NCBI GenBank assembly: GCA_015068545.1 | Contig: SVKH01000076.1 | Span: forward strand, 1 to 7,637 | Reading direction: 5' to 3' | Length of the DNA stretch: 7,637 nucleotides | Source: Oscillospiraceae bacterium | Lineage (GTDB): Bacteria > Bacillota > Clostridia > UBA1381 | Shown: piece by piece, positions 1 through 6,668 of the stretch | Numbering within the stretch: position 1 is the first letter of the stretch | How the letters are laid out: every line of letters begins with the position of its first letter | Program-made: the position numbers and the translations under genes | The notes under the pieces: generated by a model | What the model saw: only the letters and a program-made list of their open reading frames with translations | Told to the model about the DNA's origin: nothing | Databases searched by the model: none

Positions 1-235
1 GGATGATATTACCCACGATACAATCTCAAAGTTTTTGTATACAAACGATCAGCCAGACCCTGACTTTATTATCCGTACCAGTAACGAGCAACGCCTTTCA
101 AATTTTATGATTTGGCAAGCTTCCTATTCGGAGTTCTATTTTACCGAAACACTTTGGCCGGACTTTAGTGTAAATGATTTAAAAAAAGCAATTTTAGAAT
201 ATCAAAGAAGAAACAGAAGATACGGAGGTATTTGA
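1..235 (+). CDS. uppS: Isoprenyl transferase / undecaprenyl diphosphate synthase, 3' end only
   Basis: This is the last 77 codons of a cis-prenyltransferase; the reading frame begins at base 2 and is open to the window edge, so the start lies upstream. The enzyme condenses isopentenyl diphosphate onto farnesyl diphosphate to make the C55 lipid that carries peptidoglycan and wall-polymer precursors. The visible part holds the C-terminal family signature: PDFIIRTSNEQRLSNF, then a YSEFYF stretch and LWPDF. By alignment from memory, the two Arg (fragment residues 25 and 31) and the Glu of SEF (residue 44) match the E. coli Arg194, Arg200 and Glu213 that bind isopentenyl diphosphate and Mg2+. The usual RTSGEQR reads RTSNEQR here. 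Family length is about 240-250 residues, so roughly the last third is present. The stop is one base before the cdsA start, which fits one transcript. Confidence 0.95.
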   Translation, partial: DDITHDTISKFLYTNDQPDPDFIIRTSNEQRLSNFMIWQASYSEFYFTETLWPDFSVNDLKKAILEYQRRNRRYGGI

Positions 236-236
236 T

Positions 237-1016
237 ATGTTGAAAAGAATTTTAACAGCCTTAGTAGGACTATTGGTGTTTTTTGCTGTTGTTTTTGCCC
301 ACCGTTTTGTACTGTATATAGCAATAACTCTTGTCATCCTTGGTATGCTATTGGAAATGTACCGAATGATGGATGAGGAAAAACCTCTTTCCATGATTGG
401 ACTTATAGTTGGACTGTTCATATCATGGGGCTGTGTAACCAATAACAGAGTTTTTGTAACTTTAGTATCCTGTATGATTTATGGAGCTACCATGATAGCT
501 CTTCACGGTAAGATTGACTCAAAAAAAGTGATGAGTTCTGCTTTTATAACAATGTTTATCTCCTTGTTTATGGGAACTTTGATATCTATTCGTAAGCTTG
601 ACAGGTTCATTATTTTGCTACCTTTTGTGTGTGCATGGCTTTCTGATACCGGTGCATACTTTATCGGCAGTCTTATGGGAAGGAATCCTCTTTGCAAAAA
701 TATCAGTCCGAAAAAAACAATAGAAGGTGCAGTGGCAGGACTTATCTTTTCGGCACTTGGAAGTATTGGATTCATAGCTGTTATGACAGGGTTTAGCCCA
801 AATATTTATGCTATAGTAAAATTTGGTTTAATAGGACTTTGCACCGGTATTCTTTCTCAGATTGGAGATCTTGTTTTCTCCTGCATCAAAAGAGATTGCG
901 GGAAAAAAGATTATGGCAGTATTCTTCCGGGACATGGCGGAATATTAGATAGATTTGACAGTGTTCTGTTTGTGGCACCGTTTGTGTTCTATATCATCCA
1001 ATATGTGATAAAATAA
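237..1016 (+). CDS. cdsA: Phosphatidate cytidylyltransferase (CDP-diacylglycerol synthase)
   Basis: This integral membrane enzyme converts phosphatidic acid and CTP to CDP-diacylglycerol, the branch point for phosphatidylglycerol, cardiolipin and other phospholipids. The 259 residues match the family's usual 260-280. Hydrophobic segments run through most of the protein (roughly 5-42, 52-90, 100-118, 124-146, 164-184, 190-214 and 243-257). The CDS family signature lies at 215-241 and includes SCIKRD, KKDYG and PGHGGILDRFD, with the metal-binding Asp residues. An upstream conserved block at 136-163 (SDTGAYFIG, then SPKKTIEG) is also typical. GGAGGT at 224-229 sits 7 bases before the ATG, inside the last codons of uppS, so translation is probably coupled. 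The uppS-cdsA order is widely conserved in Firmicutes. Nothing looks damaged or unusual. Confidence 0.97.
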   Translation: MLKRILTALVGLLVFFAVVFAHRFVLYIAITLVILGMLLEMYRMMDEEKPLSMIGLIVGLFISWGCVTNNRVFVTLVSCMIYGATMIALHGKIDSKKVMSSAFITMFISLFMGTLISIRKLDRFIILLPFVCAWLSDTGAYFIGSLMGRNPLCKNISPKKTIEGAVAGLIFSALGSIGFIAVMTGFSPNIYAIVKFGLIGLCTGILSQIGDLVFSCIKRDCGKKDYGSILPGHGGILDRFDSVLFVAPFVFYIIQYVIK

Positions 1017-1024
1017 GAGGTATA

Positions 1025-2176
1025 ATGATGGATTTTAGACATAATATATCAATATTAGGGTCAACAGGTTCTATCGGAACACAGACTCTTGATATAGTTC
1101 GTGCATACCCCGGCATAAAGGTTTGGGCGATATCTGCTTACTCCAATATAGATCTTTTGGAAAAACAAACAAGAGAGTTTGCACCGGATTTGGTGTGTGT
1201 AGTTGATGAAGAAAAGGCAAAGGAATTTAAAGTGCGTGTCAGCGATTTGCCTGTTAGGGTTACCTCAGGAAAGGCGGGGCTTTCGGAAGTTGCAACCTAT
1301 GAAAAAGCCAATATTGTTGTTACGGCAGTGGTAGGAATATCAGGACTTATTCCTACCATAGATGCAATAAAGGCAGGGAAGAATATAGCCCTTGCCAATA
1401 AGGAAACTTTGGTGACCGGTGGTCATATTGTGACAAAATTGGCTAGGGAGCACAATGTATCACTTTTGCCTGTTGACAGCGAACACTCTGCTATATTTCA
1501 ATCACTACAGGGGGCAGAAAAGAAAATTAAAAGAATACTATTGACTGCTTCTGGAGGACCGTTCTTTGGTAAAACAAGGGATGATCTTACAAATATCACT
1601 CCAGCTGATGCCCTAAAACATCCAAACTGGGATATGGGTGCAAAGGTTACAATAGATTCTTCTACTTTAGTAAACAAGGGATTAGAGGTTATTGAGGCAA
1701 AGTGGCTGTTTGATGTTGATATAGACGATATTGAAGTACTTGTTCATCGTCAAAGTATACTGCACTCTGCAGTTATGTTTGAAGATAATGCAGTTATTGC
1801 TCAGCTTGGCACACCTGATATGAAGTTACCTATACAGTATGCTTTGACATATCCACAGCGCTTGCCTATGAAGGGTAACGAGCTGGATTTGGCTGCTTAT
1901 GCAAATCTTACTTTTGCAAAGCCGGATACAGATACTTTTTTTGCCCTTTCTCTTGCAAAAAAGGCGGGCAAGGAAGGTGGCATAATGCCAACAATATTTA
2001 ACAGCAGTGACGAAGCGGCTGTTGAGTTGTTTTTAAAGAATAAAATTTCCTATCTGGAAATTTCTGAGTCCATTCAAAATGCGATGGAATCAATTAAAAA
2101 TATTGAAAATCCAACCATAGAAGATATCTTTGAAGCAGATAAACTTGCAAGAAGATTGGTTTATGACAGGAGCTGA
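1025..2176 (+). CDS. dxr: 1-deoxy-D-xylulose 5-phosphate reductoisomerase
   Basis: This cytosolic enzyme rearranges and reduces 1-deoxyxylulose 5-phosphate to 2-C-methyl-erythritol 4-phosphate with NADPH and a divalent metal, the committed step of the MEP isoprenoid pathway and the target of fosmidomycin. The N-terminal NADPH-binding motif GSTGSIGTQTLD is at 12-23 and LANKETLV at 123-130. Metal ligands are Asp151 and Glu153 (PVDSEH) and Glu221 (NKGLE). Substrate-loop residues Ser176, His199, Trp202, Met204, Ser212, Asn217 and Lys218 match E. coli positions with a constant offset of ten. The 383 residues are close to the usual 380-400. Two ATGs are adjacent (1025 and 1028). GAGG at 1017-1020 is 4 bases from the first and 7 from the second, so 1028 may be the true start. 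It follows cdsA by 8 bases. Confidence 0.97.
   Translation: MMDFRHNISILGSTGSIGTQTLDIVRAYPGIKVWAISAYSNIDLLEKQTREFAPDLVCVVDEEKAKEFKVRVSDLPVRVTSGKAGLSEVATYEKANIVVTAVVGISGLIPTIDAIKAGKNIALANKETLVTGGHIVTKLAREHNVSLLPVDSEHSAIFQSLQGAEKKIKRILLTASGGPFFGKTRDDLTNITPADALKHPNWDMGAKVTIDSSTLVNKGLEVIEAKWLFDVDIDDIEVLVHRQSILHSAVMFEDNAVIAQLGTPDMKLPIQYALTYPQRLPMKGNELDLAAYANLTFAKPDTDTFFALSLAKKAGKEGGIMPTIFNSSDEAAVELFLKNKISYLEISESIQNAMESIKNIENPTIEDIFEADKLARRLVYDRS
2168..2172 (+). promoter_or_regulatory. Ribosome binding site deciding the rseP start
   Basis: AGGAG lies inside the last codons of dxr and ends 8 bases before TTG 2181, an ideal distance. The in-frame ATG at 2163 lies upstream of this site and has only a weak purine run (CAAGAAG) before it. 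The site argues for a TTG start and for coupling of rseP translation to ribosomes ending on dxr (stop at 2174-2176). Confidence 0.6.
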
Positions 2177-2180
2177 TTTT

Positions 2181-3323
2181 TTGGTTACAACGATTGTAAC
2201 AATTCTTATTTTTCTAATATTGATAAGCTTACATGAATTTGGCCACTTTATTATGGCAAAGATGGCGAAGGTACCTGTATTGGAGTTTTCTATCGGTATG
2301 GGACCGGCTATATTAAAAAAGCAAGGGGCAGAAACCCTATATTCTCTTCGCGCCTTTCCAATTGGTGGATACTGCAAACTGGAAGGAGAGGATGATTCTT
2401 CGGATAATCCTAACAGTTTTTCCGGGCAAAAACTGTGGAAAAGGTTTTTGGTAATTGTGGCAGGAGCTTTGTTAAATATCATACTTGGCTTCTGTCTATT
2501 TATAATAATAGTAGGGATGATAGGCCCTTTTCGTTCAAATGTAGTGGATACCGTAGATGACAGAGCATATATTGCCGAAAACGGTCTGCTTAATGGGGAC
2601 GAAATAATAGAGATAAATGGTAAAAATGTAAATTTTTACGAGGATATATCTCTTTATACTTCGGAGTTCAAGGAAGAGGATGTTTTTGAACTAACCGTGC
2701 TAAGAAATGGAGAAAAGCATACTATTTCCTCAAAAGTCTCCAAGGATGTAACAACTTACACATATGGTGAAGATTATATAGAACTAACTGACGAAATTAA
2801 CGGTGTTGTAAATACCAGTAGGCAGGAAGAATTAGATGTACCAGAGGAGTATGTGGGAAAAACTCAAACGCAAACAAGGTACATCATAGGGTTTGTACCT
2901 GAAATAAAGGAGCTAACCGCAAAAAACATTGTACCTCAGGCATGGAATTACACCTTATTTGTAACCAAGAGTGTATATAAGGCTCTGTTCGATTTGATTT
3001 CGGGTAAGGAAGGTCTTGATAATGTATCAGGGCCTGTTGGTGTAGTTGCTGTTGTAAACAGCGCAGTAAATTCCGGCTCGGATGCTTTGCTTAATATACT
3101 GTTTATTATGGCGATGCTTACTATTAATCTAGGTATATTTAATCTATTGCCAATACCTGCTCTTGATGGAGGAAGACTTGTATTTCTTGTATTTGAGCTG
3201 ATAAGCGGAAAGCAGGTTCCACCGGAAAAAGAAGGATTTGTACATGGAATAGGTTTGATTCTTCTGCTGCTACTAGCTGCGGTAATATTCTTTAATGATA
3301 TAGTAAAAATATTTTTTGCTTAA
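2181..3323 (+). CDS. rseP: RseP/RasP family site-2 intramembrane zinc metalloprotease
   Basis: This M50B protease cuts within the membrane. In relatives it releases sigma factors by cutting anti-sigma factors (RseA, RsiW) and clears signal-peptide remnants. Numbered from the TTG at 2181 (380 residues): the first membrane segment is 4-19 and runs into the zinc motif HEFGH at 18-22; FPIGGYCKLEGED is at 59-71; a second membrane segment is at about 88-114; a single PDZ-like domain covers about 120-190; the third zinc-ligand motif NLLPIPALDGG is at 321-331, flanked by membrane segments (about 300-322 and 357-376). I prefer the TTG because AGGAG lies 8 bases upstream. ATG 2163 in the same frame (386 residues, overlapping dxr by 14 bases) is the alternative but has no good ribosome site. 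Position after dxr is conserved in Firmicutes. No sigma or anti-sigma gene is visible here. Confidence 0.95.
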   Translation: MVTTIVTILIFLILISLHEFGHFIMAKMAKVPVLEFSIGMGPAILKKQGAETLYSLRAFPIGGYCKLEGEDDSSDNPNSFSGQKLWKRFLVIVAGALLNIILGFCLFIIIVGMIGPFRSNVVDTVDDRAYIAENGLLNGDEIIEINGKNVNFYEDISLYTSEFKEEDVFELTVLRNGEKHTISSKVSKDVTTYTYGEDYIELTDEINGVVNTSRQEELDVPEEYVGKTQTQTRYIIGFVPEIKELTAKNIVPQAWNYTLFVTKSVYKALFDLISGKEGLDNVSGPVGVVAVVNSAVNSGSDALLNILFIMAMLTINLGIFNLLPIPALDGGRLVFLVFELISGKQVPPEKEGFVHGIGLILLLLLAAVIFFNDIVKIFFA

Positions 3324-3377
3324 TATTAAATAGAAATTGACTTATTTCATAATAAGACAAAATGAAAGAGGTAACTT

Positions 3378-4415
3378 ATGAAAAGAGAAGTGAATGTTGG
3401 CGGTATTAAGATAGGAGGGAATAATCCTGTATCTATACAGTCTATGACTAATACCGATACCCGTGATGTGGTGTCAACTGTAGAACAGATTACAAGACTT
3501 CAGACAGCGGGCTGTGAAATAATTAGGGTTGCAGTACCGGATATGGAGGCTGCGTCAGCAGTAGCACAGATAAAAAAGCAGATTAAAATACCTCTTGTTT
3601 GTGATATACATTTTGATTACAGGCTTGCACTTGAGTGTATAAAAAACGGTGTTGATAAGGTTAGGATAAATCCGGGTAATATAGGCGATATGGATAGAGT
3701 CCGTCAGGTGGTGGAAGCCTGCAAAGAGAGAAATATTCCTATCAGGATTGGAGTTAACGGAGGATCTTTAGAAAAGGACCTTCTTGAAAAGTACAAAAAG
3801 CCTACGGCAGATGCACTATGTGAAAGTGCTATGCGTCATGTAGAAATACTAGATAGTCTTAATTTCTTTGATACTGTTGTTTCCATTAAGGTGTCCCATG
3901 TACCTACTTTAATAGAAGCTTATCGTAAATTTGACCAAATGAATGATATTCCGCTTCATATAGGCGTAACTGAAGCCGGTACTCAAAATGGTGGTACTGT
4001 AAAATCCTGTATCGGACTTGGAACACTCTTATCAGAAGGAATAGGGAATACAATGAGGGTTTCCCTGACGGCAGATCCTGTTATGGAGGTTTATGCCGCT
4101 AAAGATATTCTAAAGACTTTGGATTTAAGAAAGCAGGGTGCGGAACTTATTTCCTGTCCTACTTGCGGAAGAACAAGAATTGATATGATTCCTATCGCAA
4201 CAGAAATGGAAAAGCGTCTAAAGGATATTGATAAGGATATTAAAGTTGCTGTTATGGGGTGTGCAGTAAACGGCCCTGGTGAGGCAAGAGAAGCGGATAT
4301 AGGTGTTGCCGGTGGCGTTGGTGAAGGTGTTATCTTTAAAAAAGGTGAGATAATTAAAAAAGTGCCGGAGGACAAAATCATTCAAACACTGATGGAAGAA
4401 ATAGAAAAGCTGTGA
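3378..4415 (+). CDS. ispG: 4-hydroxy-3-methylbut-2-en-1-yl diphosphate synthase (flavodoxin or ferredoxin dependent)
   Basis: IspG (GcpE) is the iron-sulfur enzyme that reductively opens methylerythritol cyclodiphosphate to HMBPP, the next-to-last MEP step. The N-terminal TIM-barrel region contains NPVSIQSMTNTDTRD (16-30), CDIHFDYRLAL (75-85) and VRINPGNIG (95-103). The C-terminal region carries the 4Fe-4S ligands Cys260 and Cys263 (SCPTCGRTR), Cys295 (MGCAVNGPGEA) and Glu302, the usual three-Cys-plus-Glu set. The 345 residues fit the compact bacterial two-domain form, without the plant-type insertion. AGAGGT at 3367-3372 is 5 bases before the ATG. It lies 54 bases after rseP and belongs functionally with dxr, two steps of the same pathway in one operon. 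In many Clostridia polC follows; here a peptidase gene does. Confidence 0.97.
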   Translation: MKREVNVGGIKIGGNNPVSIQSMTNTDTRDVVSTVEQITRLQTAGCEIIRVAVPDMEAASAVAQIKKQIKIPLVCDIHFDYRLALECIKNGVDKVRINPGNIGDMDRVRQVVEACKERNIPIRIGVNGGSLEKDLLEKYKKPTADALCESAMRHVEILDSLNFFDTVVSIKVSHVPTLIEAYRKFDQMNDIPLHIGVTEAGTQNGGTVKSCIGLGTLLSEGIGNTMRVSLTADPVMEVYAAKDILKTLDLRKQGAELISCPTCGRTRIDMIPIATEMEKRLKDIDKDIKVAVMGCAVNGPGEAREADIGVAGGVGEGVIFKKGEIIKKVPEDKIIQTLMEEIEKL

Positions 4416-4450
4416 TTAGATTTAAATTTGCAGTTTTGGAGAATTGATAA

Positions 4451-5479
4451 ATGAGAGTAAATAGACTTTTGTCGCAAATTGAAGAAAATCAAGGTGTGAT
4501 AATAACAAGCAGGGCTAATATATTTTATTATTCTGGCTTTACATCTGAGGATGCAGTGCTTTTGCTGACAAAAAGCAAAAGGATACTAATTACCGATTCC
4601 CGATACACATATCAGGCAAAAAAAGAGGCAATAGGCTTTGAGATTCATAATAAGAGTCTTGTGGACATAGCAAGTAATCTGGAATGTGAAGAACTTTTAT
4701 TTGAAGAAAATAGAGTAACTGTTGCAGAGTTTGCTGTATTTCAAAAGTTTGGGAAAAAGCTTATACCTGCAGAGAAGGTGATTTCTCATCCAAGAAGGAT
4801 AAAGGACAAAGAGGAAATAGATAGAATTAAAATTGCGGAGGAGCTTGCATCTTCTGCTTTTGATGCGCTTATAAATGAGATTCATATTGGTATGACAGAG
4901 GTAGAGGTGGCTCTATTTCTTGAATTTTATATGAGAAAGAACGGAGCATCCGGACTGTCTTTTCCAACGATAGTGGCAAGCGGCATTCGGTCTTGTATGC
5001 CACATGGCGAAGCTACGGATAAAGTCATAGAAAAGGGTGATTTTGTCACCATAGACTTTGGCTGTGTATTTGGCGGATATTGTTCAGATATGACGAGAAC
5101 AATAGTGATGGGAGAAGCCTCATCAAAGCAAAAGGAAATCTATGATGTGGTTCTTATGGCGCAAAAAAAAGCGATTGATACTATAAAGCCTGGGATACCG
5201 TGTAAAGAAATTGATAAAGCAGCAAGAGATGTAATTACAAAAGCCGGCTATGGTGAAAACTTTGGGCACAGCCTTGGACATAGTGTGGGTATTGAAATTC
5301 ATGAAAATCCAAACTTTTCCCCAAAATCGGAAGATGTATGTGAAATAGGTAATGTAATAACTGTGGAACCGGGTATTTATATTGATGGGTTTGGCGGTGT
5401 TCGCATAGAAGATGTGGTAGTTATTGGTGAAAGTATCCATAATTTGACAAAAAGTTGTAAAGATTTAACTATTATTTGA
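4451..5479 (+). CDS. M24 family aminopeptidase (Xaa-Pro peptidase type)
   Basis: This dinuclear-metal peptidase has the pita-bread fold and probably removes the N-terminal residue from, or splits, Xaa-Pro peptides in the cytosol. A creatinase-like N-terminal domain covers about 1-115 (NIFYYSGF, then LLITDSRY-like ILITDSRYTYQA) and the catalytic domain about 120-340. All five metal ligands are visible: Asp202 (IDFG), Asp213 (SDMTRT), His277 (within HSLGHSVGIEIHE), Glu306 (VEPGIY) and Glu320 (VRIED). His185 (MPHGE) and His284 are the expected catalytic-site histidines. The 342 residues are near the family's roughly 350. GGAGAA at 4438-4443 precedes the ATG by 7 bases. It directly precedes efp, as yqhT does in B. 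subtilis, so it is probably the YqhT/PepQ-type enzyme. Exact substrate preference (aminopeptidase P or prolidase) cannot be told from sequence. Confidence 0.92.
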   Translation: MRVNRLLSQIEENQGVIITSRANIFYYSGFTSEDAVLLLTKSKRILITDSRYTYQAKKEAIGFEIHNKSLVDIASNLECEELLFEENRVTVAEFAVFQKFGKKLIPAEKVISHPRRIKDKEEIDRIKIAEELASSAFDALINEIHIGMTEVEVALFLEFYMRKNGASGLSFPTIVASGIRSCMPHGEATDKVIEKGDFVTIDFGCVFGGYCSDMTRTIVMGEASSKQKEIYDVVLMAQKKAIDTIKPGIPCKEIDKAARDVITKAGYGENFGHSLGHSVGIEIHENPNFSPKSEDVCEIGNVITVEPGIYIDGFGGVRIEDVVVIGESIHNLTKSCKDLTII

Positions 5480-5487
5480 AAAAAAGC

Positions 5488-5516
5488 TTGAAATTTCGGT
5501 AAAAATATATTACAAT
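5488..5516 (+). promoter_or_regulatory. Sigma-A type promoter for efp
   Basis: TTGAAA (5488-5493) and TACAAT (5511-5516) are separated by exactly 17 bases; each differs from the vegetative consensus (TTGACA, TATAAT) at one position. Transcription would begin near 5523, leaving a leader of about 36 bases with GGAGG at 5545-5549, 9 bases before the efp ATG. It starts 8 bases after the peptidase stop. This suggests that efp and the next gene have their own supply of transcript in addition to read-through. Confidence 0.75.
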
Positions 5517-5558
5517 ATATAATGAGTTTATATAAAATAACAATGGAGGAAATTATTT

Positions 5559-6116
5559 ATGATTACAGCTGGCGATTTTAGAAACGGAAAGACCTTTGAA
5601 TTTGAAGGTAACGTGTATCAGGTTGTTGAATTCCAACACGTTAAGCCCGGTAAAGGTGCTGCTTTCGTTAGAACAAAGCTAAAGAATGTTATCACAGGAG
5701 GAGTAGTTGAAAAGACTTTCCGTCCTACAGAAAAGGTTGAGGAAGCTCACATTGAAAAGAAGAATATGGAATACTCATATAATGATGGTGATCTTTATTA
5801 CTTCATGGATCAGGAAACATTTGATATGCTTCCAATCAGCAAGGATCAAATCGGTGATGCATTGAAGTTTGTTAAGGAAAACATGATTTGTATGATCCTT
5901 TCATACAAAGGCAATGTATTTGGTATAGAGCCACCTACATTTGTTGAGCTTGCTATTGCTGAAACAGAGCCTGGTTTTGCAGGAAATACAGCAACAGGTG
6001 CAACTAAGCCTGCTACTTTGGAAACTGGTGCAATTATTCAGGTACCTCTTTTTGTAAACGATACTGATATCATCAGAATCGATACAAGAACAGGCGAATA
6101 CATGGAACGTGTATAA
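5559..6116 (+). CDS. efp: Translation elongation factor P
   Basis: EF-P binds stalled ribosomes between the P and E sites and speeds peptide bond formation at consecutive prolines. The 185 residues have the normal three-domain layout: KOW-like domain about 1-62, first OB domain about 65-127, second OB domain about 129-184. The tip of domain I reads KPGKGAAFVRTK (29-40), putting the modifiable Lys at position 32, as in B. subtilis, where that Lys is 5-aminopentanolylated. The modification here is unknown and no modifying enzyme is in the window. The C-terminal EF-P signature runs from Lys150 (KPATLETGAIIQVP and onward). Codon choice leans to AAG, GCT and CGT/AGA more than in neighbours, as in a highly expressed gene. 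A promoter and strong ribosome site precede it. Confidence 0.98.
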   Translation: MITAGDFRNGKTFEFEGNVYQVVEFQHVKPGKGAAFVRTKLKNVITGGVVEKTFRPTEKVEEAHIEKKNMEYSYNDGDLYYFMDQETFDMLPISKDQIGDALKFVKENMICMILSYKGNVFGIEPPTFVELAIAETEPGFAGNTATGATKPATLETGAIIQVPLFVNDTDIIRIDTRTGEYMERV

Positions 6117-6176
6117 TTTTTGTGTATTGCACAAAGTCTATACTTGACATAGTAGCCGTCTTTGTCAGATGGCAGA

Positions 6177-6182
6177 TTGGAG
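6177..6182 (+). promoter_or_regulatory. Ribosome binding site deciding the start of the zinc-ribbon gene
   Basis: TTGGAG ends 6 bases before ATG 6189. It lies downstream of the in-frame TTG at 6162, so the longer reading frame is very unlikely to be used, and the ATG also places the conserved N-terminal domain at residue 1. Confidence 0.7.
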
Positions 6183-6188
6183 TATTTT

Positions 6189-6620
6189 ATGGAAAATCTT
6201 GTAGCAAAAGTTTCGTATTTAAAAGGTCTTTGTGACGGTCTTGCTATTGATGAGTCAAAGCCGGAGGGAAAGCTTTTGGTGAACATCGTAGATGCACTAG
6301 AGAGCATTGCTGCCGCTTTGGATGATGTTATAGATGCACATGACGAGCTAGAGGAAAAGGTTGACGAAATTGACAGTGATCTTGCAGATTTGGAAGACCT
6401 AGCTTATGATGACGAAGACGATGATTATGATGACGAAGACGAATTCGATTTTGATGATGACCTAGATGATATGGACCTTTTTGAGATTGAGTGTCCTAAC
6501 TGTCACGAAGATGTTATGGTGGATTTCGATTCACTTGATGAGGAAAAGGGAATTGTATGTCCTAACTGTAATCAAGAGATTGAATTGGAATTTGAATGCG
6601 ACTGTGACGATTGCGAATAA
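6189..6620 (+). CDS. CD1247 N-terminal domain-like acidic zinc-ribbon protein, function unknown
   Basis: This 143-residue protein probably belongs to the clostridial CD1247 N-terminal domain family, recognised from memory by the pattern VAKVSYLKGLCDGLAID with EGKLL at the start (residues 5-30). No role is established that I know of. A predicted helix or coiled coil at about 30-72 (IVDALESI to DLADLEDLAY) is followed by a nearly pure Asp/Glu linker (74-96) and then a zinc-ribbon-like part with paired CPNC motifs at 102-105 and 124-127. The C-terminus adds Cys137, Cys139 and Cys142. The protein has 56 acidic residues, 6 Lys and no Arg. There is no signal peptide or membrane segment, so it is probably cytosolic. 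ATG 6189 is chosen from the ribosome site at 6177-6182. It lies 72 bases after efp and ends just before a terminator. A role in transcription or translation is only a guess. Confidence 0.85.
   Translation: MENLVAKVSYLKGLCDGLAIDESKPEGKLLVNIVDALESIAAALDDVIDAHDELEEKVDEIDSDLADLEDLAYDDEDDDYDDEDEFDFDDDLDDMDLFEIECPNCHEDVMVDFDSLDEEKGIVCPNCNQEIELEFECDCDDCE
6404..6442 (+). repeat. Tandem direct repeat, 18-base identical units with 21-base period
   Basis: Bases 6404-6421 and 6425-6442 are identical over 18 bases (TTATGATGACGAAGACGA), in frame, giving two copies of a seven-residue YDDEDxx unit in the acidic linker of the zinc-ribbon gene. The exact DNA identity suggests a recent in-frame duplication by slippage rather than independent selection for acidic codons. 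Confidence 0.8.
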
Positions 6621-6622
6621 TT

Positions 6623-6651
6623 AAAGGGGTGGTTTTCCACCCTTTTGTTTT
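6623..6651 (+). terminator. Intrinsic (rho-independent) terminator
   Basis: A 10-base-pair stem pairs 6623-6632 (AAAGGGGTGG) with 6637-6646 (CCACCCTTTT), with one G-T wobble and a TTTT loop, and is followed by TTTTGTTTT. It begins 3 bases after the zinc-ribbon gene stop and should end the efp transcript and any read-through from the upstream operon. The other strand lacks a proper U tract, so it appears one-directional. Confidence 0.92.
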
Positions 6652-6668
6652 GTCCGAGAATATAACTT

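Noticed and set aside
3325..3353. Possible promoter before ispG (ATTAAA, 17 bases, CATAAT)
   Set aside because: The -10 is fair but the -35 matches only three of six bases. The nearby TTGACT at 3337 has no matching -10. In such AT-rich DNA this is expected by chance.
4220..4241. Short direct repeat AAGGATATT in ispG
   Set aside because: Two nine-base copies encode a KDIDKDIK stretch in a variable part of the protein; too short to mean anything.
4091..4381. Minus-strand open frame of 96 codons within ispG, and similar minus-strand frames elsewhere
   Set aside because: They lie opposite well-supported genes, have no ribosome sites or recognisable protein features, and mirror the codon pattern of the + strand gene.
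6119..6135. Hairpin TTTGTG-TATTG-CACAAA just after efp as a terminator
   Set aside because: The stem is only 6 base pairs, AT-rich, and no T run follows it; the T run is on the 5' side.
6144..6172. Perfect TTGACA -35 hexamer between efp and the zinc-ribbon gene
   Set aside because: At spacings of 15-18 the -10 candidates (such as TCAGAT or AGATGG) match TATAAT poorly, so one hexamer alone does not support a promoter.
6162..6188. Longer start at TTG 6162 for the zinc-ribbon gene
   Set aside because: The ribosome site TTGGAG lies downstream of this TTG, and the conserved domain begins right at ATG 6189.
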